Source: Streptococcus suis (lineage in GTDB: Bacteria > Bacillota > Bacilli > Lactobacillales > Streptococcaceae). From it: DNA of 64,000 nucleotides. The position numbers were made by a program, and so were the translations under genes. The DNA lies in contig CP102145.1 of assembly GCA_024583055.1 (NCBI GenBank), positions 248,001 to 312,000 on the forward strand, in the 5' to 3' direction. Positions 1 through 8,780 of this stretch are shown piece by piece. Numbering within the stretch: position 1 is the stretch's first letter; each line of letters begins with the position of its first letter. The notes beneath the pieces are model-generated. The model made no database searches. It was not told the origin of the DNA and saw nothing but the letters and a program-made list of their open reading frames with translations.

Positions 1-320
1 TAGAATTGCACCAGCGCATCAGTCAGGAGGAAGCTGTCGTTTGGTATCCCAGCATTATTGGCTTTGGTTGCTACCATTATAAGTATGATACTGGGACGGA
101 AGGAGATTCACCCATTCTCGCTTTTGCGGCCAGACAGGCTAAGATTAGTCTTTATATTGATCAAAATCTGCCTGGACGCCAGGAGCTATTGGACCGTTTG
201 GGCAAGCATAAGGCAGCAGTTGGTTGTGTCTATGTTAATAAATTGGCAGACATTGATATGGAAGTTCTAGAGGAAATTCTGGTCAAATCTATTGAATACC
301 ACCGTCAAAAAGGGGAGTAA
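1..320 (+). CDS. DUF1801 (YdhG-like) protein, 5' partial
   Basis: The reading frame is already open at the left edge, so the true start lies outside the window; a TTG at 6 is only an internal codon. About 105 residues are visible. The stretch WYPSIIGFGCYHYKYDTG and the later LSLYI-like block resemble the DUF1801/YdhG fold, a small protein of unproven biochemical role. It stops four bases before the start of the following YdeI-like frame; DUF1801 and YdeI genes often sit together, which supports both calls. No function can be assigned from sequence alone. Confidence 0.6.
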   Translation, partial: ELHQRISQEEAVVWYPSIIGFGCYHYKYDTGTEGDSPILAFAARQAKISLYIDQNLPGRQELLDRLGKHKAAVGCVYVNKLADIDMEVLEEILVKSIEYHRQKGE

Positions 321-324
321 AATC

Positions 325-996
325 ATGGATGAAACCTTATTGAAAAAGCTAAAGTTGGATAAGTTCACAGATGTGGCTATGATGAAACCAGCGCAGGAGG
401 AAGAAACTGCTTTTGATGGCTATGGCTTTCCGACAGAAGTAGCGGAGAAACTTGAGCTTGGGCTAGCCTACGTTTATAGCTTAGAGGAGATGAAGAACAT
501 AATTTTGCAGGCATCTGCACAACATCTCCTAGTTGAAAATGGTTAGCTTTATCTCTTCTATCCCAAAAATAAGAACAAGCTAGGGCACGCTCCCATTCAT
601 CGAGATCACATTTTTCCCTATCTAGAAGTTACTGATGAGGATGGCTATATCAAGGGCACAGCCTACAAGTTCAATCGAATGGTAGCGCTTGATGACAACT
701 ACACCATGGTGGCAGTCAAATTCCAACCAGAAACAAAGGTCCAGTCAAGCAGTCGATCGTCAGCCAGAGTAGGCGATTATCTGGATAAGGTCGCAGACAT
801 TGAGGGGTTTTTGGAACATCATCCAAAAGAATTGAGCTTTTATCAGAGTTTAACGCCAGGCTATCAACGAGATTGGGCCAGGTATGTTTACTCAGCCAAG
901 ACAGAGGCCACGTAGAACAAGCGTCTGGCTGAAATGGTTGATATTTTAGAACAAGGCTACAAGACAAAGCAATTGTATCGAGAAGGTAAAAAATAA
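325..996 (+). pseudogene. YdeI/OmpD-associated (OmdA) family protein, two in-frame stops
   Basis: Read from ATG 325 in one frame, the sequence encodes about 221 codons of a YdeI-type protein: an N-terminal DUF1905-like part and a C-terminal part with LTPGYQRDWARYVYSAKT and KRLAEMVDILEQG, typical of the OmdA domain. The frame is broken by TAG at 544-546 and TAG at 913-915 and otherwise stays open to TAA at 994-996. Both stops could arise by single substitutions (for example CAG to TAG). Nothing is frameshifted, so decay looks recent. In intact relatives the family is linked loosely to cell-envelope stress or bacteriocin resistance. Confidence 0.75.
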
Positions 997-1104
997 TTGT
1001 TTATCATAGTAAAAAATGTAAATCCGAACAAATAGTAAAATAGGAGCGCTTGCACTTGCATGCTCTTCTATTTTTTTGTAGAATAGTAAAAGTGAGGTTT
1101 TAAA

Positions 1105-1338
1105 ATGAGTAAAAAAGATAAAAAAATTGAAATCCAACTAGAAGATAGCAAGGTTGTGGTTAATAAAGAAGAATTTTCAGGCTATCGTTTGGTTATCGGA
1201 AAAAAAGTTATCGGTGAGATTGCTGAATTTGAAGAAAAAAATCTTGCAGTGGTAAAAAACGGAGCTGTTGATAGTTTTTATAAATCTTTGGAATCAGCAG
1301 TAGCAAATATTATCGAAAATTACAATTTAAGCAATTAG
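1105..1338 (+). CDS. DUF2969 family small protein
   Basis: A 77-residue, lysine-rich cytoplasmic protein with no membrane segment or signal peptide. The pattern MSKKDKKIEIQLED, then GYRLVIGKKVIGEI, then a C-terminal helix SFYKSLESAVANIIENYNL matches the streptococcal DUF2969 family as I remember it. Function is unknown. A hairpin-rich stretch with a GAGCGCTTGCACTTGCATGCTC-like palindrome precedes it and could be the terminator of the upstream pseudogene. It is followed closely by tRNA-Tyr on the same strand. Confidence 0.7.
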   Translation: MSKKDKKIEIQLEDSKVVVNKEEFSGYRLVIGKKVIGEIAEFEEKNLAVVKNGAVDSFYKSLESAVANIIENYNLSN

Positions 1339-1389
1339 AAGACTTGTAATTATCACTATTCTATGGTAGAATAGTGAATGTTAGTGCGC

Positions 1390-1470
1390 GGAGAGATAGC
1401 GAAGAGGCTAAACGCGGCGGACTGTAAATCCGCTCCTTCGGGTTCGGGGGTTCGAATCCCTCTCTCTCCA
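1390..1470 (+). tRNA. tRNA-Tyr (GTA)
   Basis: An 81-base cloverleaf: acceptor GGAGAGA pairs with TCTCTCC, anticodon loop reads ACTGTAAATC with GTA as anticodon, a long variable arm (class II, as expected for Tyr), and a GGTTCGAATCC T-arm. CCA at the end overlaps the genome-encoded TCCA. Confidence 0.95.
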
Positions 1471-1473
1471 TAT

Positions 1474-1598
1474 CTAAGATACTAAGGGCGTCAAACGCAC
1501 AGTAAAAATAGGAAGTTGACAGCAAATCCTGATTTGCTAGGCAACTTATCTTTTTTACACAGCGTTTAGCCCGAGTTCATTTCAGAACGTTATCTTAG
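1474..1598 (-). repeat. Covarying palindromic repeat element, copy 1
   Basis: Lies between tRNA-Tyr and tRNA-Gln. On the minus strand it reads CTAAGATA, a spacer, then CGGGCTA, CTGTGTAAAAAAGATAA, a variable hairpin, TTCCTATTTTTACTGTG, ACGCCC and TATCTTAG. Paired arms on the plus strand are GGGC 1486-1489 with GCCC 1569-1572, AAACGC with GCGTTT, GTAAAAA with TTTTTAC, AGTTG with CAACT, and AGCAAATC with GATTTGCT; CTAAGATA 1474-1481 pairs with TATCTTAG 1591-1598. The same fixed loops occur in copies before carB (16854-16962) and prfA (48350-48454), with different but still complementary arms. Confidence 0.85.
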
Positions 1599-1608
1599 TG
1601 GTGTATTT

Positions 1609-1680
1609 TGGGGTATCGCCAAGCGGTAAGGCAAGGGACTTTGACTCCCTCATGCGTTGGTTCGAATCCAGCTACCCCAG
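1609..1680 (+). tRNA. tRNA-Gln (TTG)
   Basis: A 72-base cloverleaf: acceptor TGGGGTA pairs with TACCCCA at 1673-1679, discriminator G at 1680, D-arm GCC/GGC, anticodon TTG in GACTTTGACTC, and T-arm GGTTCGAATCC. Confidence 0.95.
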
Positions 1681-1770
1681 TCAAGGTATTAGGTTTATCC
1701 TAATTCGTCAAAGATGTCCATATTGTTGTTGTCCTTGCGTGTGCCTTAATAAAATATATTTTATGTTGGG

Positions 1771-1793
1771 TCGGGAGGCCCGATTGTCGGAGG
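1771..1793 (+). promoter_or_regulatory. rpsA leader hairpin and ribosome binding site
   Basis: A tight hairpin, TCGGG 1771-1775 with CCCGA 1779-1783 and a 3-base loop, ends six bases before the GGAGG at 1789-1793 that serves ATG 1804. The closeness suggests it could affect ribosome loading, but there is no proof of autoregulation here. Confidence 0.4.
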
Positions 1794-1803
1794 TTTATTT
1801 ATA

Positions 1804-3009
1804 ATGAACGAATTTGAAGATTTGTTGAACAGTGTAAGCGAAGTTACACCTGGTGATGTCGTAACTGCTGAAGTATTGACAGTTGATGCTGGTCAAGCGA
1901 ATGTAGCTATCTCAGGTACTGGTGTAGAAGGCGTATTGACTCTTCGTGAGTTGACAAACGACCGTGATGCTGATATCAACGACCTTGTTAAAGTTGGTGA
2001 AACACTTGAATTGCTTGTGCTTCGTCAAGTAGTAGGGAAAGATACTGACACTGTTACATATCTTGTTTCTAAGAAACGTTTGGAAGCACGTAAAGCATGG
2101 GACAAGCTTGTTGGTCGTGAAGACGAAGTTGTTACAGTTAAAGTTACTCGTGCCGTTAAAGGCGGTCTTGCAGTTGAATTTGAAGGTCTTCGTGGATTTA
2201 TCCCAGCTTCAATGATTGATAGCCGTTTCACTCGTAACACTGAGCGCTTTGTAGGTCAAGAATTTGATGCTAAAATCAAAGAAGTTGATCCAGCAGAAAA
2301 CCGCTTCATCTTGTCACGTCGTGACGTTGTTGAAGAATCAGCAGCAGCAGCACGTGCAGAAGTATTTGGTAAGTTGTCAGTAGGTGAAGTTGTAACTGGT
2401 AAAGTTGCCCGTATCACTAGCTTCGGTGCTTTCATCGACCTTGGTGGTGTTGATGGTTTGGTTCACTTGACTGAATTGTCACATGAGCGTAACGTATCTC
2501 CTAAATCAGCAGTTACTGTTGGTGAAGAAGTTGAAGTTAAAGTTCTTGCTATCGACGAAGTTGAAGGTCGCGTATCATTGTCATTAAAAGCTACACAGCC
2601 TGGTCCATGGGACGGCGTTGAGCAAAAATTGGCAGCTGGTGATGTGATTGAAGGTAAAGTGAAACGTTTGACTGACTTCGGTGCTTTCGTTGAAGTATTG
2701 CCAGGTATCGATGGTTTGGTACACATTTCACAAATTTCACACAAACGTGTTGAAAATCCAAAAGATGCTTTGTCAGTAGGTCAAGAAGTTACTGTTAAAG
2801 TTCTTGAAGTGAATGCAGCTGATGAGCGTGTATCACTTTCTATCAAGGCTTTGGAAGAGCGTCCAGTAGCAGCTGAAGGCGAAGAAAAAGCTGAAAAACG
2901 TGCACCACGTCCACGTCGTCAAAAACGCGAAGAAAAACGTGACTTCGAATTGCCAGAAACACAAACTGGTTTCTCAATGGCAGACCTTTTCGGTGACATT
3001 GAATTGTAA
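1804..3009 (+). CDS. rpsA: 30S ribosomal protein S1
   Basis: A 401-residue protein made of four S1 (OB-fold) RNA-binding domains at about residues 15-85, 103-170, 190-260 and 277-350; the last two carry the clear [22 protein letters not shown] and [20 protein letters not shown] signatures. The tail is basic and charged ([16 protein letters not shown]). Four domains and about 400 residues are normal for streptococci, against six domains in Escherichia coli. In this family S1 helps bind mRNA to the 30S subunit. Codon use is strongly biased, as expected for high expression. A GGAGG sits 10 bases before the ATG and a terminator follows. Confidence 0.97.
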   Translation: MNEFEDLLNSVSEVTPGDVVTAEVLTVDAGQANVAISGTGVEGVLTLRELTNDRDADINDLVKVGETLELLVLRQVVGKDTDTVTYLVSKKRLEARKAWDKLVGREDEVVTVKVTRAVKGGLAVEFEGLRGFIPASMIDSRFTRNTERFVGQEFDAKIKEVDPAENRFILSRRDVVEESAAAARAEVFGKLSVGEVVTGKVARITSFGAFIDLGGVDGLVHLTELSHERNVSPKSAVTVGEEVEVKVLAIDEVEGRVSLSLKATQPGPWDGVEQKLAAGDVIEGKVKRLTDFGAFVEVLPGIDGLVHISQISHKRVENPKDALSVGQEVTVKVLEVNAADERVSLSIKALEERPVAAEGEEKAEKRAPRPRRQKREEKRDFELPETQTGFSMADLFGDIEL

Positions 3010-3016
3010 TTCGATT

Positions 3017-3045
3017 AAAAACTTGCCTTGCGCAAGTTTTTCCTT
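3017..3045 (+). terminator. rpsA terminator
   Basis: AAAAACTTGC (3017-3026) pairs with GCAAGTTTTT (3032-3041) around a 5-base loop and runs into a T-rich stretch just before tRNA-Arg. Confidence 0.85.
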
Positions 3046-3046
3046 T

Positions 3047-3118
3047 CCACCCTTAGTGTAATGGATATCACGTAAGATTCCGGTTCTTGAGATGGGGGTT
3101 CGATTCCCTCAGGGTGGA
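3047..3118 (+). tRNA. tRNA-Arg (CCG)
   Basis: A 72-base cloverleaf: acceptor CCACCCT pairs with AGGGTGG (3111-3117), discriminator A 3118. The anticodon stem TAAGA/TCTTG encloses TTCCGGT, giving anticodon CCG. T-arm GGGTTCGATTCCC. Confidence 0.93.
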
Positions 3119-3131
3119 TAATATAACGCCG

Positions 3132-3158
3132 AAAACCCTTATCCTATAAGGGTTTTTG
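3132..3158 (+). terminator. Terminator after tRNA-Arg
   Basis: AAAACCCTTA (3132-3141) pairs with TAAGGGTTTT (3147-3156), loop of 5, followed by T residues. Confidence 0.85.
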
Positions 3159-3213
3159 TTGCACTTGTCCATAATTTGTTCATAAAATTTGAAACTCCTG
3201 AAAGGAAATAAAG

Positions 3214-4242
3214 ATGTTACATTTTGAAAATGACTACAACAAAGGTGCCCACCCAGTCCTGCTTGAAGCCTTGGTTGCTAGCAACCAAGAAGGCTTATCT
3301 GGCTATGGAACAGATTGCTATACCCAGTCAGCTATTGATAAAATTCGTCAGGCGATCGCTTGTCCTCAAGCTCAAATCACTTTTCTGGCTGGCGGTACTC
3401 AGACCAATCAGATTGCCATCAATTCCATGCTGGCTTCTTATGAGGGTGTGATTGCTGCAGATACTGGGCATATTTCTACACATGAGGCTGGTGCTATTGA
3501 ATTTTCTGGACACAAGGTTTTGACACTGCCGCATCATGAAGGGAAAATAACGGCAAGTGAGGTTGATAACTTCATCAAAGATTTCTATGCTGATGCTAAT
3601 CATGCCCATATGGTTCATCCAGGAATGGTTTATATTTCCCACCCGACTGAATACGGTACCCTCTACAGCAAGGCAGAACTGACTGATTTAGCTAGGGTTT
3701 GTCGCCGTTACCAGATTCCACTTTATTTAGACGGTGCTCGCTTGGGTTATGGGCTTGCTGCACGCGATACGGATCTTGATTTGCAGGCTATAGCAGAGCT
3801 GACAGACCTGTTTTACATTGGCGGTACTAAAATGGGGGCTTTGCTTGGCGAGGCTCTGGTCTTTACCAAAAACAATCAGCCTAAACATTTTACAACTATT
3901 GTCAAGCAACACGGGGCTTTGCTGGCCAAGGGAAGAGTGGTCAGTGTCCAATTTGACCGGTTCTTCACTGATGATCTCTATATGAGCATCGGACGGCATG
4001 CGATCGACATGGCAGAGCAACTCAAGGCAGTTTTAGTTGAAAAAGGCTATCGGTTTTATCTCAATTCGCCGACTAATCAGCAGTTTATTATTGTCAAAAA
4101 TGAAGAGTTGCCGAAATTGTCTGAATCAGGCATTGCTTACAGTTTCTGGGAAAAATATGACGATAGTCACAGTATCATACGCTTTGCAACTAGCTGGTCA
4201 ACTAGCCAGGCTGACATCGAACGGTTGAAAGAAATTTTATAG
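3214..4242 (+). CDS. Low-specificity L-threonine aldolase-like PLP enzyme
   Basis: A 342-residue fold-type I PLP enzyme of the threonine aldolase/beta-eliminating lyase family. Visible landmarks are FLAGGTQTNQIAI (cofactor phosphate region, about 58-70), LDGAR with Asp173 (pyridine nitrogen contact) and IGGTKMGA with Lys206, the expected Schiff-base lysine. The family cleaves L-threonine or allo-threonine to glycine and acetaldehyde; substrate preference cannot be read from sequence. It is a single-gene unit with terminators on both sides. Confidence 0.85.
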   Translation: MLHFENDYNKGAHPVLLEALVASNQEGLSGYGTDCYTQSAIDKIRQAIACPQAQITFLAGGTQTNQIAINSMLASYEGVIAADTGHISTHEAGAIEFSGHKVLTLPHHEGKITASEVDNFIKDFYADANHAHMVHPGMVYISHPTEYGTLYSKAELTDLARVCRRYQIPLYLDGARLGYGLAARDTDLDLQAIAELTDLFYIGGTKMGALLGEALVFTKNNQPKHFTTIVKQHGALLAKGRVVSVQFDRFFTDDLYMSIGRHAIDMAEQLKAVLVEKGYRFYLNSPTNQQFIIVKNEELPKLSESGIAYSFWEKYDDSHSIIRFATSWSTSQADIERLKEIL

Positions 4243-4248
4243 GTATGC

Positions 4249-4272
4249 AAGACAGTCCGTGGGCTGTCTTTT
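4249..4272 (+). terminator. Terminator after the aldolase gene
   Basis: AAGACAGTCC (4249-4258) pairs with GGGCTGTCTT (4261-4270) with a 2-base gap and one T-G pair, then TT. Confidence 0.75.
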
Positions 4273-4342
4273 CGTAGTGATGGTTGGCGAAAGCTGGTAA
4301 AAAGTGATAAAATAGGACTATTGCAAACAAAGGAATGGCATC

Positions 4343-5485
4343 ATGATTTATTTTGATAACGCAGCGACGACTCAGGTCTATCCCGAGGCGCTCAAGACCT
4401 ATACAGAAGTAGCGACAAAAATTTGGGGCAATCCGTCTAGTCTGCACAATTTGGGCAGTCAGGCAACCCGTATCTTAGAGGCCTCCCGTAAGCAGATTGC
4501 GGACCTGCTAGGCAAGGATAGCAAGGAAATCTTCTTTACCTCTGGTGGTACAGAAGGGGACAACTGGGTCATCAAGGGAGTGGCCTTTGAAAAGGCACAT
4601 CTGGGCAAGCACATTATCGTCTCAGCTATTGAGCATCCAGCGGTTAAAGAGTCAGCACTTTGGCTCAAAACGCAAGGTTTTGAGGTGGATTTTGCGCCGG
4701 TCAATGCCCAAGGGTTTGTGGATGTTTCGGCATTGGAGAGCTTGTTACGTCCCGATACGATTTTGGTATCCGTCATGGCCGTCAACAATGAAATTGGCTC
4801 TATCCAGCCGATTGCGGAAATTTCAGACTTGCTGGTGGACAAACCGACTATTTCCTTCCACGTGGATGCTGTTCAGGCTATCACTAAAATCTCGACAGAA
4901 CGATTTTTGACGGAACGCGTTGATTTTGCGACCTTCTCTGGTCATAAATTCCATTCAATTCGTGGAGTCGGCTTTATCTATGTCAAATCTGGTAAGAAAA
5001 TTTCTCCGCTTTTGACAGGTGGTGGTCAAGAGAGTGACAAGAGGTCAACAACGGAAAATGTGGCTGGTATCGCAGCAACTGCTAAGGCGCTCCGCCTCAG
5101 TTTGGACAAAACGCAGGCTAGCCAGAAACGATTGTCTGCCATGAAGCAAATCCTCTTGGAAGAACTCAGCAAATTTGACCATGTGACTGTTTTTTCAGGC
5201 ATGGATGATTTTGCACCAAGTATTTTGACCTTCGGCATTAAAAATATCCGTGGCGAAGTGATTGTCCATGCTTTTGAAGAGCATCAGATTTACATTTCGA
5301 CAACTTCGGCCTGTTCGTCTAAGGCTGGGAAACCGGCTGGAACCCTGATTGCTATGGGTGTCCCTCAGAAAATAGCTCAGACGGCAGTTCGGATCAGTCT
5401 GGATGATGACAACGATATGGGACAGATTGAACAATTTTTGACTATTTTTAAGCAAATTTACGCAAATACAGAGAAAGTGAGATAA
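4343..5485 (+). CDS. Cysteine desulfurase (NifS/IscS-like)
   Basis: A 380-residue class V aminotransferase-fold enzyme. Landmarks are YFDNAATTQ at the N-terminus, SGGTEGDN (68-74), HVDAVQA (173-179), SGHK with PLP lysine Lys202, and SACSSKAG with Cys324 as the likely persulfide-carrying residue. It ends with TAA at 5483-5485 and thiI starts at the very next base, so the two are translationally linked. The pair suggests a dedicated sulfur donor for ThiI in 4-thiouridine tRNA modification and possibly thiazole synthesis, as in Bacillus subtilis NifZ-ThiI. Confidence 0.92.
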   Translation: MIYFDNAATTQVYPEALKTYTEVATKIWGNPSSLHNLGSQATRILEASRKQIADLLGKDSKEIFFTSGGTEGDNWVIKGVAFEKAHLGKHIIVSAIEHPAVKESALWLKTQGFEVDFAPVNAQGFVDVSALESLLRPDTILVSVMAVNNEIGSIQPIAEISDLLVDKPTISFHVDAVQAITKISTERFLTERVDFATFSGHKFHSIRGVGFIYVKSGKKISPLLTGGGQESDKRSTTENVAGIAATAKALRLSLDKTQASQKRLSAMKQILLEELSKFDHVTVFSGMDDFAPSILTFGIKNIRGEVIVHAFEEHQIYISTTSACSSKAGKPAGTLIAMGVPQKIAQTAVRISLDDDNDMGQIEQFLTIFKQIYANTEKVR

Positions 5486-6703
5486 ATGAATTACTCAGAA
5501 ATTATGATTCGCTATGGCGAATTGTCAACTAAAGGAAAAAATAAGATGCGGTTTGTCAACAAACTCCGCAATAATATCAAGCATGTCCTTTCTATTTACC
5601 CAGAAGTGACGGTTTATTTTGACCGTGACCGTGGTCATGTCTATTTGAACGGGGCAGATTATCAGGAAGTTTCAGCTTCTTTGAAGAAGATTTTTGGGAT
5701 CCAAAATTTCGCACCATCTTATAAGATTGAAAAGTCTGTTCCAGCCTTGAAAGAGGCGGTTGTGGAGATTATGCAGTCCATTTACAAGGAAGGAATGACC
5801 TTCAAGATTGCAGCACGTCGTAGCGACCATAGTTTTGAATTGGATAGCCGCGACCTCAATCAAGTTTTGGGTGATGCTGTCTTCACAGCAATTCCAAATG
5901 TACAGGTAAAGATGAAGTCACCAGATATTACGCTGCGAGTGGAAATTCGTCCTGACGCTGCTTATATTTCCCATGAAGAAATCAAGGGGGCAGGCGGTCT
6001 TCCTGTTGGTACATCTGGCAAGGGTACGCTGATGCTATCAGGTGGTATTGATTCGCCAGTTGCGGGCTATTTAGCACTGAAACGTGGGGTAGAAATCGAA
6101 GCTCTCCACTTTGCAAGTCCTCCTTATACTAGCCCAGGTGCTCTTAAAAAAGCCCATGATTTGACCCGTAAATTGACAGCCTTTGGTGGCAATATCACCT
6201 TTATCGAAGTGCCATTTACAGAAATTCAGGAAGAAATTAAGGAAAAAGCACCTGAAGCTTATTTGATGACCTTGACCCGTCGTTTCATGATGCGGATTAC
6301 AGATCGAGTTCGTGAAGAACGTGGTGCCATGGTTATTATCAATGGTGAAAGTCTAGGACAAGTGGCAAGTCAGACCTTGGAGTCTATGCAGGCCATCAAT
6401 GCAGTGACCAATACACCTGTTATCCGTCCAGTTGTGACCATGGACAAGTTGGAAATCATTGATATTGCTCAAGAAATTGATACCTTTGATATTTCCATCC
6501 AGCCATTTGAGGATTGCTGTACCATCTTTGCCCCTGACCGTCCAAAAACCAATCCGAAAATCAAACATGTCGAGCAGTACGAAGCTCGCATGGATGTAGA
6601 AGGATTGGTGGAACGAGCTGTTGCAGGGATTATTGTAACTGAAATTACACCAAAAGTGGAAGCAAAAGATGAGATTGACAATTTAATCGAAGATTTACTG
6701 TAA
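5486..6703 (+). CDS. thiI: tRNA 4-thiouridine sulfurtransferase ThiI
   Basis: A 405-residue protein with an N-terminal ferredoxin-like/THUMP part (to about 165) and a PP-loop adenylation domain with SGGIDSP at 185-191. It lacks the C-terminal rhodanese extension of the E. coli protein, as is usual in Firmicutes, so sulfur is probably handed on directly by the adjacent desulfurase. The family thiolates U8 of tRNA. It starts immediately after the stop of the desulfurase gene and a strong terminator follows. Confidence 0.95.
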   Translation: MNYSEIMIRYGELSTKGKNKMRFVNKLRNNIKHVLSIYPEVTVYFDRDRGHVYLNGADYQEVSASLKKIFGIQNFAPSYKIEKSVPALKEAVVEIMQSIYKEGMTFKIAARRSDHSFELDSRDLNQVLGDAVFTAIPNVQVKMKSPDITLRVEIRPDAAYISHEEIKGAGGLPVGTSGKGTLMLSGGIDSPVAGYLALKRGVEIEALHFASPPYTSPGALKKAHDLTRKLTAFGGNITFIEVPFTEIQEEIKEKAPEAYLMTLTRRFMMRITDRVREERGAMVIINGESLGQVASQTLESMQAINAVTNTPVIRPVVTMDKLEIIDIAQEIDTFDISIQPFEDCCTIFAPDRPKTNPKIKHVEQYEARMDVEGLVERAVAGIIVTEITPKVEAKDEIDNLIEDLL

Positions 6704-6772
6704 ACTGTTGATGAAGTTTAATGTCTGACACGGTTGGGAAAGAATAGACAGCTTTAGAAAGAAATTCATTCG

Positions 6773-6818
6773 CGCATCAAATGAAGGTTAATTTTAACTT
6801 GATTTGATGCGTTTTTTA
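6773..6818 (+). terminator. Terminator after thiI
   Basis: CGCATCAAAT (6773-6782) pairs perfectly with ATTTGATGCG (6802-6811); an inner AGGTTAA/TTAACTT pairing extends the stem; TTTTTT follows. Confidence 0.9.
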
Positions 6819-6879
6819 ATTATTTGACTTAGGTGTCGTTACCTTAATAACCTAACGTTCGGAAAAAATCGAATTTTTG

Positions 6880-6888
6880 TGGTATAAT
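6880..6888 (+). promoter_or_regulatory. brnQ promoter (-10)
   Basis: Extended -10 TGGTATAAT, 32 bases before ATG 6920. No good -35 is visible 17 bases upstream, as often seen for extended -10 promoters in streptococci. Confidence 0.65.
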
Positions 6889-6919
6889 GGACTTTCGAAA
6901 AAGATAAGAAGGAGTTTTT

Positions 6920-8245
6920 ATGAAAAAAGGAGCTCTAACAGGTTTACTCCTGTTTGGTATGTTTTTTGGTGCAGGAAACTTGATTTTTCCACCAGCTTTG
7001 GGGGTCTTGTCAGGTGAGAATTTCTGGCCAGCTATATTAGGATTTGTTGTATCAGGTGTCGGTATTGCTGTCATTGCCCTGATTGTCGGGACATTGAACC
7101 CCAAAGGTTATGTGCATGAGATTTCTCGCAAGATTTCACCTGGCTTTGCAACGGTCTATCTTGTTGCCTTGTATTTGGCCATTGGTCCTTTCTTTGCCAT
7201 TCCGCGTACGGCTACAACGTCCTTTGAAATTGGTATTGCACCATTATTGGGCGATGGGAATCCGGCTCTCTGGTTGTTTGGTTTTACAGCTCTTTACTTT
7301 GTAGCAGCTTATCTGATTGCCCTTAAACCGTCTCAAATCTTGAACAGTATCGGACGAATTTTGACCCCTGTTTTTGCCATTTTGATTGTGATTTTAGTGG
7401 TTCTAGGTATTGCCAAGTATGGTTCGACCAGTCCTCTGCCAGCAGCAGAAGTTTATTCAGATGGACAGGCCTTTGGTACAGGTTTTATCGAGGGATACAA
7501 TACCCTTGATGCCCTTGCGGCGGTTGCTTTTAGTGTGGTAGCTGTCAATACCTTAAAACAACTTGGTTTCTCTAGCAAGAAGGAATATGTCTCAACCATC
7601 TGGTCAGTTGGTCTTGTTGTGGCCTTAGCTTTCTCAGCACTATATGTTGGTTTGGCTTTCTTAGGAAATCATTTTCCTGTGCCTGCTGATGTTTTGGCGT
7701 CCGATACCAACAAGGGTGTTTATATTCTTTCACAAGCTACACAGGCTATTTTTGGTCCAAGTGCACAAATTTTCTTGGCAGCTATGGTTATCGTTACTTG
7801 CTTTACGACAACGGCTGGCTTGATTGTTTCTTCAGGTGAATTTTTCGCTGAGCGTTTCCCACGTTTTAGTTATAAAGTGTATGCAACAATTTTTACTTTG
7901 ATTGGTTTTGGGATTGCTAACCTCGGTTTGAACAATATCATCACTTTCTCAGTTCCAGTTCTTTTGGTTCTCTATCCAATTACCATCTGTATTGTCTTGA
8001 TTACCATTGTTAACAAATTCGTACCGCTTTCTACTTACGGTATGCAATTAACTGTGGGACTAGTGACTGCTTTGTCATTAGTAGAGGTTTTGGCTGGTCA
8101 ATTTGGTTGGACAGCTGTTTCAACAATCATTTCAGCTCTGCCATTGGCTGGACAATCATTAGCCTGGTTATTGCCAGCTCTTGTCGGAATTGTCCTTTCT
8201 CTCTTCTTGCCAAGCAAGCAGGAGAGTGAAGTTTTCGAAATGTAA
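6920..8245 (+). CDS. brnQ: Branched-chain amino acid carrier protein
   Basis: A 441-residue multi-span membrane protein of the LIVCS family. It opens with KGALTGLLLFGMFFGAGNLIFPPALG, the hallmark of BrnQ, and has about 12 hydrophobic segments. The family imports leucine, isoleucine and valine with Na+ or H+. A GAAGGAG ribosome binding site precedes ATG 6920. It is monocistronic: terminators lie on both sides. Confidence 0.95.
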   Translation: MKKGALTGLLLFGMFFGAGNLIFPPALGVLSGENFWPAILGFVVSGVGIAVIALIVGTLNPKGYVHEISRKISPGFATVYLVALYLAIGPFFAIPRTATTSFEIGIAPLLGDGNPALWLFGFTALYFVAAYLIALKPSQILNSIGRILTPVFAILIVILVVLGIAKYGSTSPLPAAEVYSDGQAFGTGFIEGYNTLDALAAVAFSVVAVNTLKQLGFSSKKEYVSTIWSVGLVVALAFSALYVGLAFLGNHFPVPADVLASDTNKGVYILSQATQAIFGPSAQIFLAAMVIVTCFTTTAGLIVSSGEFFAERFPRFSYKVYATIFTLIGFGIANLGLNNIITFSVPVLLVLYPITICIVLITIVNKFVPLSTYGMQLTVGLVTALSLVEVLAGQFGWTAVSTIISALPLAGQSLAWLLPALVGIVLSLFLPSKQESEVFEM

Positions 8246-8258
8246 GAAAAAATGATAC

Positions 8259-8287
8259 AAAACACTTGCAAAAACGAGTGTTTTTTG
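8259..8287 (+). terminator. brnQ terminator
   Basis: AAAACACT (8259-8266) pairs with AGTGTTTT (8277-8284), followed by further Ts. The rplU promoter is embedded in it. Confidence 0.8.
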
Positions 8288-8294
8288 GTATATT
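8266..8294 (+). promoter_or_regulatory. rplU-rpmA promoter
   Basis: TTGCAA (8266-8271), a 17-base spacer, then TATATT (8289-8294). The -35 begins inside the left arm of the brnQ terminator and the spacer spans its right arm. Confidence 0.7.
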
Positions 8295-8299
8295 ACAAG

Positions 8300-8410
8300 G
8301 GTTGACTATGCACACATCCTGTGCAACCGCACGAATGCCGTTTAAGTGGTTCGTCCCACGGTACTAGGCGAGTCTTCACATTAAATTCGGGCAAAGCCCA
8401 AAATTCATAG
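8300..8410 (+). promoter_or_regulatory. Ribosomal protein L21 leader (probable)
   Basis: About 110 structured, G/C-rich bases between the promoter and rplU, including GCACACATCCTGTGC, a CCGTTTAAGTGG/CCCACGG pairing, and TTCGGGCAAAGCCCAAAA. Position and character fit the Firmicutes L21 leader, which is thought to control rplU-rpmA by feedback. The Rfam match is from memory and was not computed. Confidence 0.6.
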
Positions 8411-8420
8411 GAGGTGCATA

Positions 8421-8735
8421 ATGAGCACATACGCAATCATTAAAACTGGCGGCAAACAAGTTAAAGTTGAAGTCGGTCAAGCTATCTACGTTGAAAAATT
8501 GAACGTTGAAGCAGGTCAAGAAGTTACTTTCGAAGAAGTAGTTCTTGTTGGTGGTGAGAAAACTGTTGTGGGTACTCCACTCGTAGCAGGCGCTACTGTT
8601 GTTGGTACTGTTGAAAAACAAGGTAAACAGAAAAAAGTTGTTACCTTCAAGTACAAACCTAAAAAAGGTAGCCACCGCAAACAAGGTCACCGTCAACCTT
8701 ACACAAAAGTTGTTATCAACGCTATCAACGCTTAA
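8421..8735 (+). CDS. rplU: 50S ribosomal protein L21
   Basis: 104 residues with the L21 N-terminus [20 protein letters not shown] and the [17 protein letters not shown] motif that contacts 23S rRNA. An AGGAGG lies just before ATG 8421. Only 45 bases separate it from rpmA: the prp protease gene usually found between them in Firmicutes is missing here. Confidence 0.98.
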   Translation: MSTYAIIKTGGKQVKVEVGQAIYVEKLNVEAGQEVTFEEVVLVGGEKTVVGTPLVAGATVVGTVEKQGKQKKVVTFKYKPKKGSHRKQGHRQPYTKVVINAINA

Positions 8736-8780
8736 GGCGTAGCTTGAAACAATCATTACAGAAATTCGGAGGAATAACAT

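Noticed and set aside
544..915. TAG codons read through as amber suppression or pyrrolysine
   Set aside because: No suppressor tRNA or pylTSBCD genes are visible, and RF1 (prfA) is present and intact; recent pseudogenes are the simpler reading.
1474..1598. Calling the palindromic family BOX, RUP or SPRITE
   Set aside because: The fixed blocks do not match what I recall of the pneumococcal elements, and no alignment could be run.
1598..1804. A 68-codon open frame over the tRNA-Gln region
   Set aside because: It reads straight through a complete tRNA-Gln cloverleaf and the rpsA leader; no ribosome binding site and no protein-like character.
2025..2744. Long frames on the minus strand of rpsA
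   Set aside because: Shadow frames produced by biased codon use in a highly expressed gene; no starts with ribosome binding sites.
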